DNA from: Patescibacteria group bacterium
GTDB lineage: Bacteria > Patescibacteria > Paceibacteria > UBA6257 > 2-01-FULL-56-20
DNA: 28,290 nucleotides
Reading direction: 5' to 3'
NCBI GenBank assembly: GCA_023484365.1
Contig: JAMDBA010000043.1
Span: 1-28,290 of the forward strand
Below are positions 1-5,487 of this stretch, piece after piece. Numbering within the stretch: position 1 is the stretch's first letter; each line of letters begins with the position of its first letter. The notes under the pieces were generated by a model. That model did not search any database, was not told where the DNA came from, and worked only from the letters and a program-made list of their open reading frames with translations. The translations under genes were made by a program, and so were the position numbers.

Positions 1-220
1 ATCGTCTCTAAGCAGACAGGCAATCTTTTCTTTACCGATACGTTCATGGGAGCGCTCACTAATGATAAGGTCAGAGATAGCTTTACAGATAATACGTTGC
101 CGTCTCTTCTTGGGAATCGTACTCTTTCGCTTTATGAGTAATCATATCCCTGAAGCGTAGCGCTTCGTTATAAATACTTACAATACCCTTGATATTATTT
201 GTTTTATTGTATTGTTGCAT
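1..220 (-). pseudogene. Integrase-core (IS3/IS481-like) transposase remnant, truncated by window edge
   Basis: An ATG at 220 opens a frame reading MQQYNKTNNIKGIVSIYNEA and ending ITHKAKE at about residue 33, which resembles the N-terminus of integrase-type transposases I associate with Parcubacteria. That frame then meets a stop. From about position 120 leftward a different frame stays open to the window edge and carries KSTIPKKRRQR followed by ERIGKEKIACLLRDD, which resembles the linker just before the DDE catalytic core in this family ('hPRIGKEKI..LL'). The helix-turn-helix segment expected between these two pieces is missing. The simplest reading is an internal deletion of some 50 codons with a change of frame. 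The catalytic core would lie outside the window. No target-site duplication can be judged. The family assignment rests on recalled motifs only. Confidence 0.6.
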
Positions 221-244
221 GACTTTTCGGTTTGCCGAAAAGTC
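221..244. other. Perfect 10-bp inverted repeat (hairpin)
   Basis: GACTTTTCGG and CCGAAAAGTC flank a 4-nt loop. The hairpin ends one base before the ATG of the transposase remnant and lies 27 bp past the stop of the GH57 gene. Neither strand has a T-run right after the stem, so it is not a textbook intrinsic terminator. It could be an end structure of the mobile element, a hairpin hiding the transposase start codon, or a weak terminator for the GH57 gene. Confidence 0.55.
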
Positions 245-271
245 TCATATGTATCTGAACTTGTGCAGGTC

Positions 272-1762
272 CTATCTGCCCCTCTGTTCCGGCTGACCTC
301 CCCGGATTTGACGGTATTTTTCTTTATATTTTTCAATCGTCTCCTCAACTTCTTTGTGCGGAATTTCTACTCTAAGCAGATCTATCGCATTAATTGTATC
401 ATAAATATCAAGCTTGTGCTCCAATTTATATAATGCGTCCCGCCAAAGAATTGCTTTTTCATATTCTTTATTTTTCACGGCCTCCTTCTCTAAACGCTCC
501 ATCATATTTTTGAAAGCAAAATACACCCCTTTTTCGGCGCCGCCACGACCAATAGTTCTATCTTTAAACGGGATTCTTAATATTGATTTTTGCTCTTTCA
601 TCATTGCTCTTATTTTTCCAGTTCGCTGCCAGTCAAAAGCGGTAGAAATTATTTTGGTATACAGATCCTGCGCTTCGCCGATTTTTTCTCGGGAAACACC
701 AGGAAAAGACCGCATGGCTTCCAGTAACCGCCAGGCGCCGATTTCAATCATTTCCAAACTCCACCAGGGTTTTGCCGAAGCCCACCAAAAATGATCGCTA
801 GAAAGCGCCATATCTATTTTTTCTCTTAAGATTTTATAAATTGGAACATTTTTGTCTATTTTATTAAATTCATCAAGAGTCAGACGTAAAAGCTGCCATT
901 GAAATTTATGAATAATGTTCTCCGGATCGTCCCAGGAAAGAAACTGGATTCCTTCTTTGATATCTTCAGGGCTGGACGCCCAAGTTGATTTGATCGGCGA
1001 TACTTCTTTAATGTCGTGGTAATATTTCTCAATATCGGAAATCTGACAAAGCTCGAATTCTTTTGTCTGAAAAATTTCAAAAAGCATTTTTTCCAAGCCA
1101 GGGCGGTGATGGCCGAATGTCTCGGCGTCCATCGCGGTTATCAAGTAGCGACCGCTATTTAAATCGTCTTTCATTGCCTCAATCAACGTTTCTTTTGATC
1201 TAACAACCGCGCTCATTATCAAATTACTCAACCTCCTTTCTCTAAAAAACACTTTTAAGTTAGTACCTTTAATTTTATAAATTTTTTTATAATCAACTTT
1301 ACCAGGTTCCCCGCTTAAAGATATCTCGTCAAGAATTATCCATTTGAATCCTAAATCCTCAACGATTAAAGCCAGCTCTTTTTTATAGGCCATTTCAGGA
1401 GGAAAAAACCCGCGAGGATTATTTTCTCCAAGAAAAAATCGAAGCGATTCATTGTTTATTTTTATTTGGCGGATTATCTCTTTTTCCTCTATTAACGGCA
1501 GAAAAGCGTGGTATTTTGACGATCCGGTAAATTCAACTCTGCCGCTTTCTTTTAGTCCTCTTAAATCGTCAATTAAATCATGATATTTATATTTATCAAA
1601 AAGCTCAAAAAGCGCGCCGTTGATATTTAGCGTTATTCTAATATTTTTGTCTTTTTTTACCCCTTCAATTATCGGTCTGTAGCTTTGATTAACTATTGCT
1701 TCCGTAATATCTTCCTGCTGACCGGCGGGTTGATAAAAATGTAGAAAATTTGCCCACTTCAT
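272..1762 (-). CDS. Glycoside hydrolase family 57 protein (alpha-amylase / glucan branching type)
   Basis: This 496-residue protein shows the GH57 conserved regions in order. Region 1 is HFYQP (8-12), region 2 is GSSKYHAFLPL (80-90), and region 3 is GFFPPEMAY (118-126) with E123 as predicted nucleophile. Region 4 is MDAETFGHH (211-219) with D212 as predicted acid/base, and region 5 is FWWASAKPWW. GH57 enzymes are retaining alpha-glucan hydrolases or transferases with a (beta/alpha)7 barrel. There is no signal peptide, so it should act in the cytoplasm. It lies 86 bp downstream of glgA on the same strand, which points to storage-glucan turnover or branching. The sequence alone does not separate alpha-amylase from 1,4-alpha-glucan branching enzyme. 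The last 30 residues are charged and look like a helix plus tail. No Shine-Dalgarno sequence precedes the ATG. Confidence 0.85.
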   Translation of the reverse strand: MKWANFLHFYQPAGQQEDITEAIVNQSYRPIIEGVKKDKNIRITLNINGALFELFDKYKYHDLIDDLRGLKESGRVEFTGSSKYHAFLPLIEEKEIIRQIKINNESLRFFLGENNPRGFFPPEMAYKKELALIVEDLGFKWIILDEISLSGEPGKVDYKKIYKIKGTNLKVFFRERRLSNLIMSAVVRSKETLIEAMKDDLNSGRYLITAMDAETFGHHRPGLEKMLFEIFQTKEFELCQISDIEKYYHDIKEVSPIKSTWASSPEDIKEGIQFLSWDDPENIIHKFQWQLLRLTLDEFNKIDKNVPIYKILREKIDMALSSDHFWWASAKPWWSLEMIEIGAWRLLEAMRSFPGVSREKIGEAQDLYTKIISTAFDWQRTGKIRAMMKEQKSILRIPFKDRTIGRGGAEKGVYFAFKNMMERLEKEAVKNKEYEKAILWRDALYKLEHKLDIYDTINAIDLLRVEIPHKEVEETIEKYKEKYRQIRGGQPEQRGR

Positions 1763-1848
1763 ATCATTAGATGACTAAAATAAACATTTTTCCGATTCTA
1801 CGATTACTAAAATAATTAAATATTTCCATTAATTTTTCGGATATCTTG

Positions 1849-3408
1849 TTATTTTTTATTATTCTCCCAGTAAATGTAAGGCTCTTCTGTGTGGAAAAAA
1901 ATCGCTTTTTCAAATAATTTTAAATATTCTTTCGCGGAAGAAGACCAGGAAAAATCTTCTTTCATCGCTCGTTTTTGGATCCTTTCCCATACTTGCGGAT
2001 ATTTAAAAGTTTCCAATGCCCTGATGACGGTTCCGTAAAATACATAACTATCAAACGGTTCAAAAACAAAACCTGTGCTTTTTTGCTTAACAGGTTCGTA
2101 GTCGGTAACCGTGTCGGCTAAGCCGCCTGTTTTTCTAACCAAAGGCAGGGCGCCGTAACGCATCGCTTCCATTTGAGTTAATCCCGAAGGTTCAAATTTT
2201 GACGGCATCAGGAGAATATCCGCCGAACCTAAAATAAGGCGAGGCAGGCTCTCGTCGTAAATAAAATGACCGGCGACATCTTTCGGGTATTCTTTTGCTA
2301 GTTCCTGGAAAAAATTAATAAACGAACTGTCTCCTGCGCCCAAAATAATTAATTGCATATTAAAATTTTTCAAAAGAGACCTCGCTGTATCAAATAGAAG
2401 CCCGAATCCTTTTTGGTCTGTCAGGCGCGAAACAATAGCCAAAAGAGGGGTATTTTCTTTTTGTTCTAAACCAAACCTTTTCCGTAAAAAATTTTTATTT
2501 TTGGAACGTTTGTAAAGAGTCGAGTCGGAATATTTATGATCGAGTTGCGAGTCGGTTTCGGGATTATAGTAATCATAATCTATACCGTTTAGAATTCCGA
2601 AAAGCCGAGACCGACGTTCAATTAGCAATCCATCAAGCATCTCTCCATACTCCGGCGTAGTTATTTCTTGGGCGTAAGTCGGCGAAACAGTGTTTATCGC
2701 ATCAGCATACATTATTCCCCGCCGCATAAAATTCAACTTTAAAAGACGTGGATTATCAAATGTAGGGATTTCTTCGTGACCAGCGTCGTAATCAGCCTGA
2801 GTGACCAAATGATGATCAAACATCCCCTGATAAGAAAGATTATGAATTGAAAAAACCATAGCAATCTTAGAAAACAGCGGCTCTTTACTATATTCTGTGC
2901 GAAGATAATTAGGTAAAAGCCCCGCCTGCCAGTCGCAAGCTACAATGATATCCGGAATCCATTTTGATTTTTTTAAAAATTCCAAAGTTCCCTTAGAAAG
3001 CAAGGCCCACCTAATAGCATCATCGGTGTACCCATAAGCATTAGCGCGTTTTTCGTAATATTCCATATTTTCCAAAAAATAAGCGATAGTTTCTCCGCTT
3101 TTTTCTTCGTAACGAAAAACATTAGAAACAAAAAGACCGTTTGGGTCGTTTGTTTCCGGCATAATTTTCAAATTAGAAAATTCCAGTTTCAAAGAGAATT
3201 TATCTGTTTCTATGGTGGCATATTTGGGAATCATCACCCTGGCGTCGTGTCCAAGCGCCCGCAAGGCCCTGGGTAAAGAATACATAACTTCGCCTAGACC
3301 TCCGACTTTAACAAATGGACCGGCTTCGGAAGCGACGAAAAGGATCTTAAGAGCGCGCTTCTTTTTAAATATATTAGCTCCGATTATTTTTGTTGGGTTA
3401 ATATCCAT
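1849..3408 (-). CDS. glgA: Glycogen/starch synthase, GT5 family
   Basis: This enzyme transfers glucose from ADP- or UDP-glucose to the non-reducing end of alpha-1,4-glucan. The protein (519 aa from this start) has the GT5 N-terminal motif KVGGLGEVMYSLPRAL beginning near residue 34 (nucleotide-sugar binding lysine), an IHNLSYQGMF segment, the GT-B linker motif SRLTDQKG, and the C-terminal signature EPSGLTQMEAMRYGALPLV followed by KTGGLADTV. The frame is open a further 55 codons upstream to 3573, but that extension runs through the rpsP terminator and into the end of rpsP and is Lys/Pro-rich with no GT5 similarity. ATG 3408 fits the usual family start just before KILFVASEAGPF. A -10-like TAAAAT lies 7 nt upstream. 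Its partner is the downstream GH57 gene. Confidence 0.93.
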   Translation of the reverse strand: MDINPTKIIGANIFKKKRALKILFVASEAGPFVKVGGLGEVMYSLPRALRALGHDARVMIPKYATIETDKFSLKLEFSNLKIMPETNDPNGLFVSNVFRYEEKSGETIAYFLENMEYYEKRANAYGYTDDAIRWALLSKGTLEFLKKSKWIPDIIVACDWQAGLLPNYLRTEYSKEPLFSKIAMVFSIHNLSYQGMFDHHLVTQADYDAGHEEIPTFDNPRLLKLNFMRRGIMYADAINTVSPTYAQEITTPEYGEMLDGLLIERRSRLFGILNGIDYDYYNPETDSQLDHKYSDSTLYKRSKNKNFLRKRFGLEQKENTPLLAIVSRLTDQKGFGLLFDTARSLLKNFNMQLIILGAGDSSFINFFQELAKEYPKDVAGHFIYDESLPRLILGSADILLMPSKFEPSGLTQMEAMRYGALPLVRKTGGLADTVTDYEPVKQKSTGFVFEPFDSYVFYGTVIRALETFKYPQVWERIQKRAMKEDFSWSSSAKEYLKLFEKAIFFHTEEPYIYWENNKK

Positions 3409-3415
3409 ATAATTA

Positions 3416-3444
3416 ATTTTAACACTTGAGCCGCAAAACAAAAA
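3416..3444 (-). promoter_or_regulatory. Candidate glgA promoter, possibly leaderless
   Basis: On the minus strand TAAAAT (3416-3421) is preceded by TTTTTG (3439-3444) with a 17-nt spacer, just beyond the rpsP terminator. Only 7 nt separate the -10 box from the glgA ATG, so a transcript would start at or next to the start codon. The -35 match is weak and the region is AT-rich. Confidence 0.4.
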
Positions 3445-3450
3445 CCCAAA

Positions 3451-3483
3451 CAAAAAACAGCCGCGCAAGGCAGCTGTTTTTTG
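3451..3483 (-). terminator. Intrinsic terminator after rpsP
   Basis: A perfect 11-bp stem (CAAAAAACAGC / GCTGTTTTTTG) with an 11-nt loop starts 13 nt past the rpsP stop. On the minus strand the descending arm ends in TTTTTT and continues as TTTTGGGTTTTTG, a typical intrinsic terminator. It separates rpsP from glgA. Confidence 0.8.
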
Positions 3484-3496
3484 TTTTACCGGATTT

Positions 3497-3856
3497 TTAA
3501 GCAGCGGAAGTTTCAGCGGGAATTTTTTCGGCCGGAGCTTCGCCGGCAGGATTTTTTGCGGCAGCCGGAGCATTTTCAGCGACAGATTTTTTTGATTTTT
3601 TATTAACGGGTATTTTCACTCCTTCAATTATTCCGTTTGAAACCAAAAGGTTGTGAACTGTAGCCGTTGGCTGGGCTCCAACGCTAAGCCAATGCTTTAC
3701 CCTTTCGTTGTTAAAAGCGCTTTTCTTGGTGGTGGTGCTGTAAGAACCTAAATCTTCGGTCGGTCGGCCATTAACCTTAGTCCTCTTTTCTTGGACAATC
3801 AGCCTGAAGCTGGGCTGGTGCTTTTTCCCTACTCTTTTTAATTTAATCATCAACAT
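3497..3856 (-). CDS. rpsP: Small ribosomal subunit protein bS16
   Basis: This is an assembly protein of the 30S 5' domain that binds 16S rRNA. The first about 85 residues are a full bS16 domain: MLMIKLKRVGKKHQPSFRLI at the N-terminus, then KVNGRPTEDLGSY and a WLSVGAQPTATVHNLL segment. The remaining about 35 residues are a low-complexity Ala/Pro/Lys/Glu tail, a common kind of bS16 extension that is probably disordered. An alternative start two codons downstream (3850) is possible, but MLxI is the usual family N-terminus. There is no Shine-Dalgarno sequence. The gene stands alone between a strong hairpin upstream and an intrinsic terminator downstream, rather than beside trmD and rplS as in many bacteria. 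Confidence 0.95.
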   Translation of the reverse strand: MLMIKLKRVGKKHQPSFRLIVQEKRTKVNGRPTEDLGSYSTTTKKSAFNNERVKHWLSVGAQPTATVHNLLVSNGIIEGVKIPVNKKSKKSVAENAPAAAKNPAGEAPAEKIPAETSAA

Positions 3857-3893
3857 AATGTATTAGTTTGCCAAATAGGTTTAAAAAGTCAAC

Positions 3894-3917
3894 AGCCCCG
3901 CCCTAAAGGGCGGGGCT
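3894..3917 (-). terminator. GC-rich hairpin between tRNA-Trp region and rpsP
   Basis: AGCCCCGCCC and GGGCGGGGCT form a perfect 10-bp stem with a TTTA loop on the minus strand. The bases after it are GTTGACTTTTT, so a T-run begins about 6 nt past the stem. It probably ends the rpmG / tRNA-Trp transcript. TTGACT just past the stem also resembles a -35 box for rpsP, but I see no -10 at standard spacing. Confidence 0.55.
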
Positions 3918-3946
3918 TGTGGCTACGAGATGTCAAAAAAAAGAAT

Positions 3947-4033
3947 TTATCCGATTGATAGAAGCGCAATAGAAACGATTGCCAATATTATTCCAATAAT
4001 ACCAATAAAATTCAGTTTTTCGCTAAAAATCAC
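3947..4033 (-). CDS. Possible 28-residue hydrophobic peptide downstream of tRNA-Trp
   Basis: A GTG-started frame begins 11 nt after the 3' end of tRNA-Trp. It encodes a short SEKLN N-terminus followed by one strongly hydrophobic stretch (FIGIIGIILAIVSIALLSIG) and ends in TAA. In many bacteria the gene after rpmG and tRNA-Trp is secE, a small membrane subunit of the Sec translocon. This peptide has no recognisable SecE motif and is too short to be SecE. It may be a single-helix membrane peptide or chance: AT-rich DNA readily encodes Ile/Leu runs. No ribosome binding site is visible. Confidence 0.3.
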   Translation of the reverse strand: MIFSEKLNFIGIIGIILAIVSIALLSIG

Positions 4034-4044
4034 ATTTGCTTTTG

Positions 4045-4115
4045 CGGGAGCTGAGGGAATCGAACCCCCGAATGCGGTTTTGGAGACCGCCGGTATACCA
4101 CTTACCTAAGCTCCC
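4045..4115 (-). tRNA. tRNA-Trp (CCA anticodon)
   Basis: The acceptor arms GGGAGCT and AGCTCCC pair perfectly. The anticodon arm is GCGGT-CTCCAAA-ACCGC with anticodon CCA, and the T arm has loop TTCGATT. The discriminator base is G, as expected for bacterial tRNA-Trp. The 3' CCA is not encoded. It follows rpmG on the same strand, matching the common bacterial order rpmG - tRNA-Trp. Confidence 0.95.
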
Positions 4116-4237
4116 CTTTTTTGTTTCGATTTCGCCTCGCCATCTTTGTAATTAGATTTTTATTATTTTTTTAATCTTGTAAATTAATTACTCAAATTTT
4201 AGCAGAGTATAATTATTAAAAAGATGGAGAGGTAAAA

Positions 4238-4408
4238 TTATTTTTTAACTTCCTTATGGATTCTCGTCGCGCGACACCAGGCGCAATATTTTTTTAACTC
4301 CAATTTACGCTCAACTTTCTTTTTATTTTTGTGCATAAAATAATTAATCCTTTTACAGTTGGAACAACGTAATCTGACTATATTTTCGCTTTTTTTTGTT
4401 TTGGCCAT
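4238..4408 (-). CDS. rpmG: Large ribosomal subunit protein bL33
   Basis: This frame encodes a 56-residue protein: MAKTKKSENIVRLRC, then SNCKR, a lysine-rich KNKKKVERKLELKKYC segment and AWCRATRIHKEVKK. This is the bL33 pattern with both zinc-ribbon pairs intact (C15/C18 and C42/C45), so it is the zinc-binding paralogue type. bL33 sits near the E site of the 50S subunit. It lies between the tRNA-Thr pair and tRNA-Trp, an arrangement common in bacteria. A good promoter (TTGCTT-17-TATCTT) sits 12 nt upstream of the ATG. The 122 bp between its stop and tRNA-Trp is AT-rich with nothing clear in it. Confidence 0.95.
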   Translation of the reverse strand: MAKTKKSENIVRLRCSNCKRINYFMHKNKKKVERKLELKKYCAWCRATRIHKEVKK

Positions 4409-4420
4409 AATTTATTAAAT

Positions 4421-4449
4421 AAGATAACAATAATTAAGAAATAAAGCAA
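4421..4449 (-). promoter_or_regulatory. Promoter of rpmG
   Basis: On the minus strand TTGCTT (4444-4449) and TATCTT (4421-4426) are separated by exactly 17 nt, about 12 nt before the rpmG ATG. The predicted leader is only about 5 nt long, leaving no room for a Shine-Dalgarno sequence. Confidence 0.55.
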
Positions 4450-4473
4450 TACGTAAAACACGGTTGATGAGGG

Positions 4474-4545
4474 AGCCAGAGGGGAGAATCGGACTCCCGA
4501 CCTCTTTCTTACCAAGAAAGCGTTCTACCACTGAACTACTCTGGC
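4474..4545 (-). tRNA. tRNA-Thr (GGT anticodon)
   Basis: The acceptor arms GCCAGAG and CTCTGGC pair. The D arm contains AGTTCAGTGGTAGAA, the anticodon arm is CTTTC-TTGGTAA-GAAAG with anticodon GGT, and the T arm has loop TCCGATT. The discriminator is T. The bases after it are CCC, not CCA, so CCA must be added enzymatically. It lies 22 bp downstream of the tRNA-Thr(TGT) CCA end. Confidence 0.95.
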
Positions 4546-4567
4546 AAAATTTTCGCCGCCAAGCGAC

Positions 4568-4642
4568 TGGAGCCGGAGAGAGGATTTGAACCTCCAACCT
4601 ATGCTTTACAAAAGCATTGCTCTGCCGTTGAGCTACTCCGGC
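4568..4642 (-). tRNA. tRNA-Thr (TGT anticodon), CCA encoded
   Basis: The acceptor arms GCCGGAG and CTCCGGC pair. The D arm contains AGCTCAACGGCAGAGC, the anticodon arm is ATGCT-TTTGTAA-AGCAT with anticodon TGT, and the T arm has loop TTCAAAT. The discriminator T is followed by an encoded CCA (4570-4568), unlike the two neighbouring tRNAs. With the GGT isoacceptor it covers ACU/ACC and ACA/ACG codons. Confidence 0.95.
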
Positions 4643-4853
4643 AAAATTATTTTCCGACGATTAATTGGGATCCCGGCCTCGTTATTTTAATTTAAATTGC
4701 GCGTCGGGACTAATTGGAAGTTTAACAAAAAAGCGTAAAAAATCAATTTTACCATCCCGTCTTTTGAAAAGCAGAGTCTATTACTTAAAAATTAATTAAC
4801 GCTAATAATCATCTTTTAAACATAAATACCAAAAGGTGACGGGGTAAAATTAG
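4643..4853. other. Intergenic leader/promoter region of the tRNA-Thr pair
   Basis: No gene is seen here. A minus-strand promoter candidate lies at 4719-4746. Between it and the tRNA, TCCCGGC (about 4672-4678) can pair with GTCGGGA (about 4703-4709) across a long AT-rich loop, and CCGACG / CGTCGG form a second inverted pair. The hairpin is probably processing or leader structure; I assign no function. Confidence 0.4.
4719..4746 (-). promoter_or_regulatory. Candidate promoter of the tRNA-Thr pair
   Basis: On the minus strand TTGATT (4741-4746) and TAAACT (4719-4724) are separated by 16 nt, giving a predicted start about 70 nt before the first tRNA. It matches sigma-70 consensus at 4 of 6 positions in each box. 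Confidence 0.45.
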
Positions 4854-4987
4854 AAAGTGAAGCTCCGCCAGCAGGAGTTGGCGGCTTCTTCTTATTTCGG
4901 CGCGGAGCGGAACCCCGCACCGAAAGCCTTCGGCTTGGCGCCTTCATCTCCAGGCAGAGCTTGGGGCTTTCTGGCGCGCGGGCAAAT
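4854..4987 (+). repeat. 134-bp GC-rich structured dispersed repeat, copy A
   Basis: This 134-bp block has a second copy at 16538-16671 in the same orientation. By hand alignment there are 7 differences, no gaps, and every difference is a transition (about 95% identity). The block is sharply GC-richer than its AT-rich flanks. It holds nested inverted repeats: CCGCCAGC-AGGA-GTTGGCGG (about 4865-4884), TTTCGG-c-GCGG ... CCGC-a-CCGAAA (about 4895-4926), AAGCC-TTC-GGCTT, and a GCGCC ... GGCGC stem enclosing CTCCAGGC-AGA-GCTTGGGG (4938-4978). It lies between the terminator of the 61-residue membrane protein gene and the tRNA-Thr promoter. A GTG frame of 46 codons crosses it, but copy B has an in-frame stop, so it is probably not coding. 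No target-site duplication is evident. Confidence 0.85.
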
Positions 4988-5002
4988 CTTATATTAATTA
5001 AA

Positions 5003-5028
5003 AAAGCGGGGCAATGCTCCCCCGCTTT
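5003..5028 (-). terminator. Intrinsic terminator of the 61-residue membrane protein gene
   Basis: AAAGCGGGG and CCCCGCTTT form a 9-bp stem around an 8-nt loop, 3 nt past the stop codon. On the minus strand the stem runs into TTTTTT. This is a textbook intrinsic terminator. Confidence 0.85.
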
Positions 5029-5031
5029 AAA

Positions 5032-5217
5032 TTATTTACGTTTCATAAAAAACTCCTCTATATCAGAATGATCCGATGCCGCCGTAGAGAAAACAGCCAC
5101 AATACAACTGGCGATTGTTGCCGCGATCAAGGCGGTTTTCGCGTCCTTTTCTAAAGCAAATGCCGCGAATATAATCACGAAAACAATAACGCAGGCCGTT
5201 AATACTTTGATCTTCAT
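5032..5217 (-). CDS. Small two-helix membrane protein of unknown function
   Basis: I do not recognise this 61-residue protein. It has a hydrophobic segment at about residues 5-22 (VLTACVIVFVIIFAAFAL), a short charged loop EKDAKT, a second hydrophobic segment at about 27-47, and a charged C-terminus ending EEFFMKRK. A hairpin of two membrane helices with both ends on the same side is likely. It is a self-contained transcription unit: near-consensus promoter, 5'-leader hairpin, AAGGAGG ribosome binding site 5 nt before the ATG, and an intrinsic terminator right after the stop. This degree of consensus is unusual in the window and suggests strong or distinctive expression. It could also be a recently acquired gene. 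Nothing nearby indicates a partner. Confidence 0.75.
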   Translation of the reverse strand: MKIKVLTACVIVFVIIFAAFALEKDAKTALIAATIASCIVAVFSTAASDHSDIEEFFMKRK

Positions 5218-5222
5218 CGCTT

Positions 5223-5229
5223 CCTCCTT
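5223..5229 (-). promoter_or_regulatory. Strong Shine-Dalgarno site
   Basis: AAGGAGG on the minus strand with 5 nt spacing to the ATG at 5217. It fixes the start of the 61-residue protein and is the only strong Shine-Dalgarno sequence I noticed ahead of the gene starts I examined. Confidence 0.85.
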
Positions 5230-5249
5230 ATTTTTTTATTTTTAAATTA

Positions 5250-5267
5250 TTTAAGCCCAAGCTTAAA
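5250..5267 (-). promoter_or_regulatory. Leader hairpin upstream of the 61-residue membrane protein gene
   Basis: TTTAAGC and GCTTAAA form a perfect 7-bp inverted repeat with a 4-nt loop. It sits between the predicted transcription start and the ribosome binding site. It may stabilise the mRNA 5' end or be an operator; the sequence cannot tell which. Confidence 0.4.
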
Positions 5268-5277
5268 AACTGAAATA

Positions 5278-5305
5278 AGTATAACAATTAGTTAGATTTT
5301 GTCAA
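5278..5305 (-). promoter_or_regulatory. Near-consensus sigma-70 promoter of the 61-residue membrane protein gene
   Basis: TTGACA (5300-5305) and TATACT (5278-5283) are separated by 16 nt on the minus strand. This is the best promoter match in the window. The leader would be about 55 nt long. Confidence 0.75.
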
Positions 5306-5384
5306 CCCGTTAAATAATTTGCCGTAAGGTCAAATTGCTTTAAGGCGTTTAACGGAGTCAATATTTAACGGAAGAATGTCTAAA

Positions 5385-5413
5385 TTCTTAATTGGGTTTA
5401 TAATTTTTATAAT
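5385..5413 (+). promoter_or_regulatory. Weak candidate promoter for dnaE
   Basis: TTCTTA (5385-5390) and TATAAT (5408-5413) are 17 nt apart, about 75 nt before the dnaE ATG. A second TATAAT overlaps at 5399-5404. The -35 is poor and the DNA is very AT-rich, so this is a guess. The rest of the 5306-5487 divergent spacer shows only short repeats of the TTTAACGG type. Confidence 0.3.
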
Positions 5414-5487
5414 TTATTAAATATCTTAGATTTTATTTTAGTCAATTTTGTAATAGTCAGATTTTTATTTTAGAATTACTAAAAACA

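Noticed and set aside
3409..3573. 55-residue N-terminal extension of glgA
   Set aside because: It runs through the rpsP terminator and into rpsP, is low-complexity Lys/Pro-rich, and lies upstream of the normal GT5 start.
4102..4143. 13-codon ORF overlapping the 5' end of tRNA-Trp
   Set aside because: Very short, overlaps a tRNA gene and has no ribosome binding site.
4415..4597. 60-codon frame on the minus strand across the tRNA-Thr genes
   Set aside because: It is antisense-free but entirely overlaps two clear tRNA genes; coding is implausible.
4857..4997. 46-codon GTG frame across repeat copy A
   Set aside because: Copy B has an in-frame TAG, and the seven differences fall at all codon positions without favouring silent sites.
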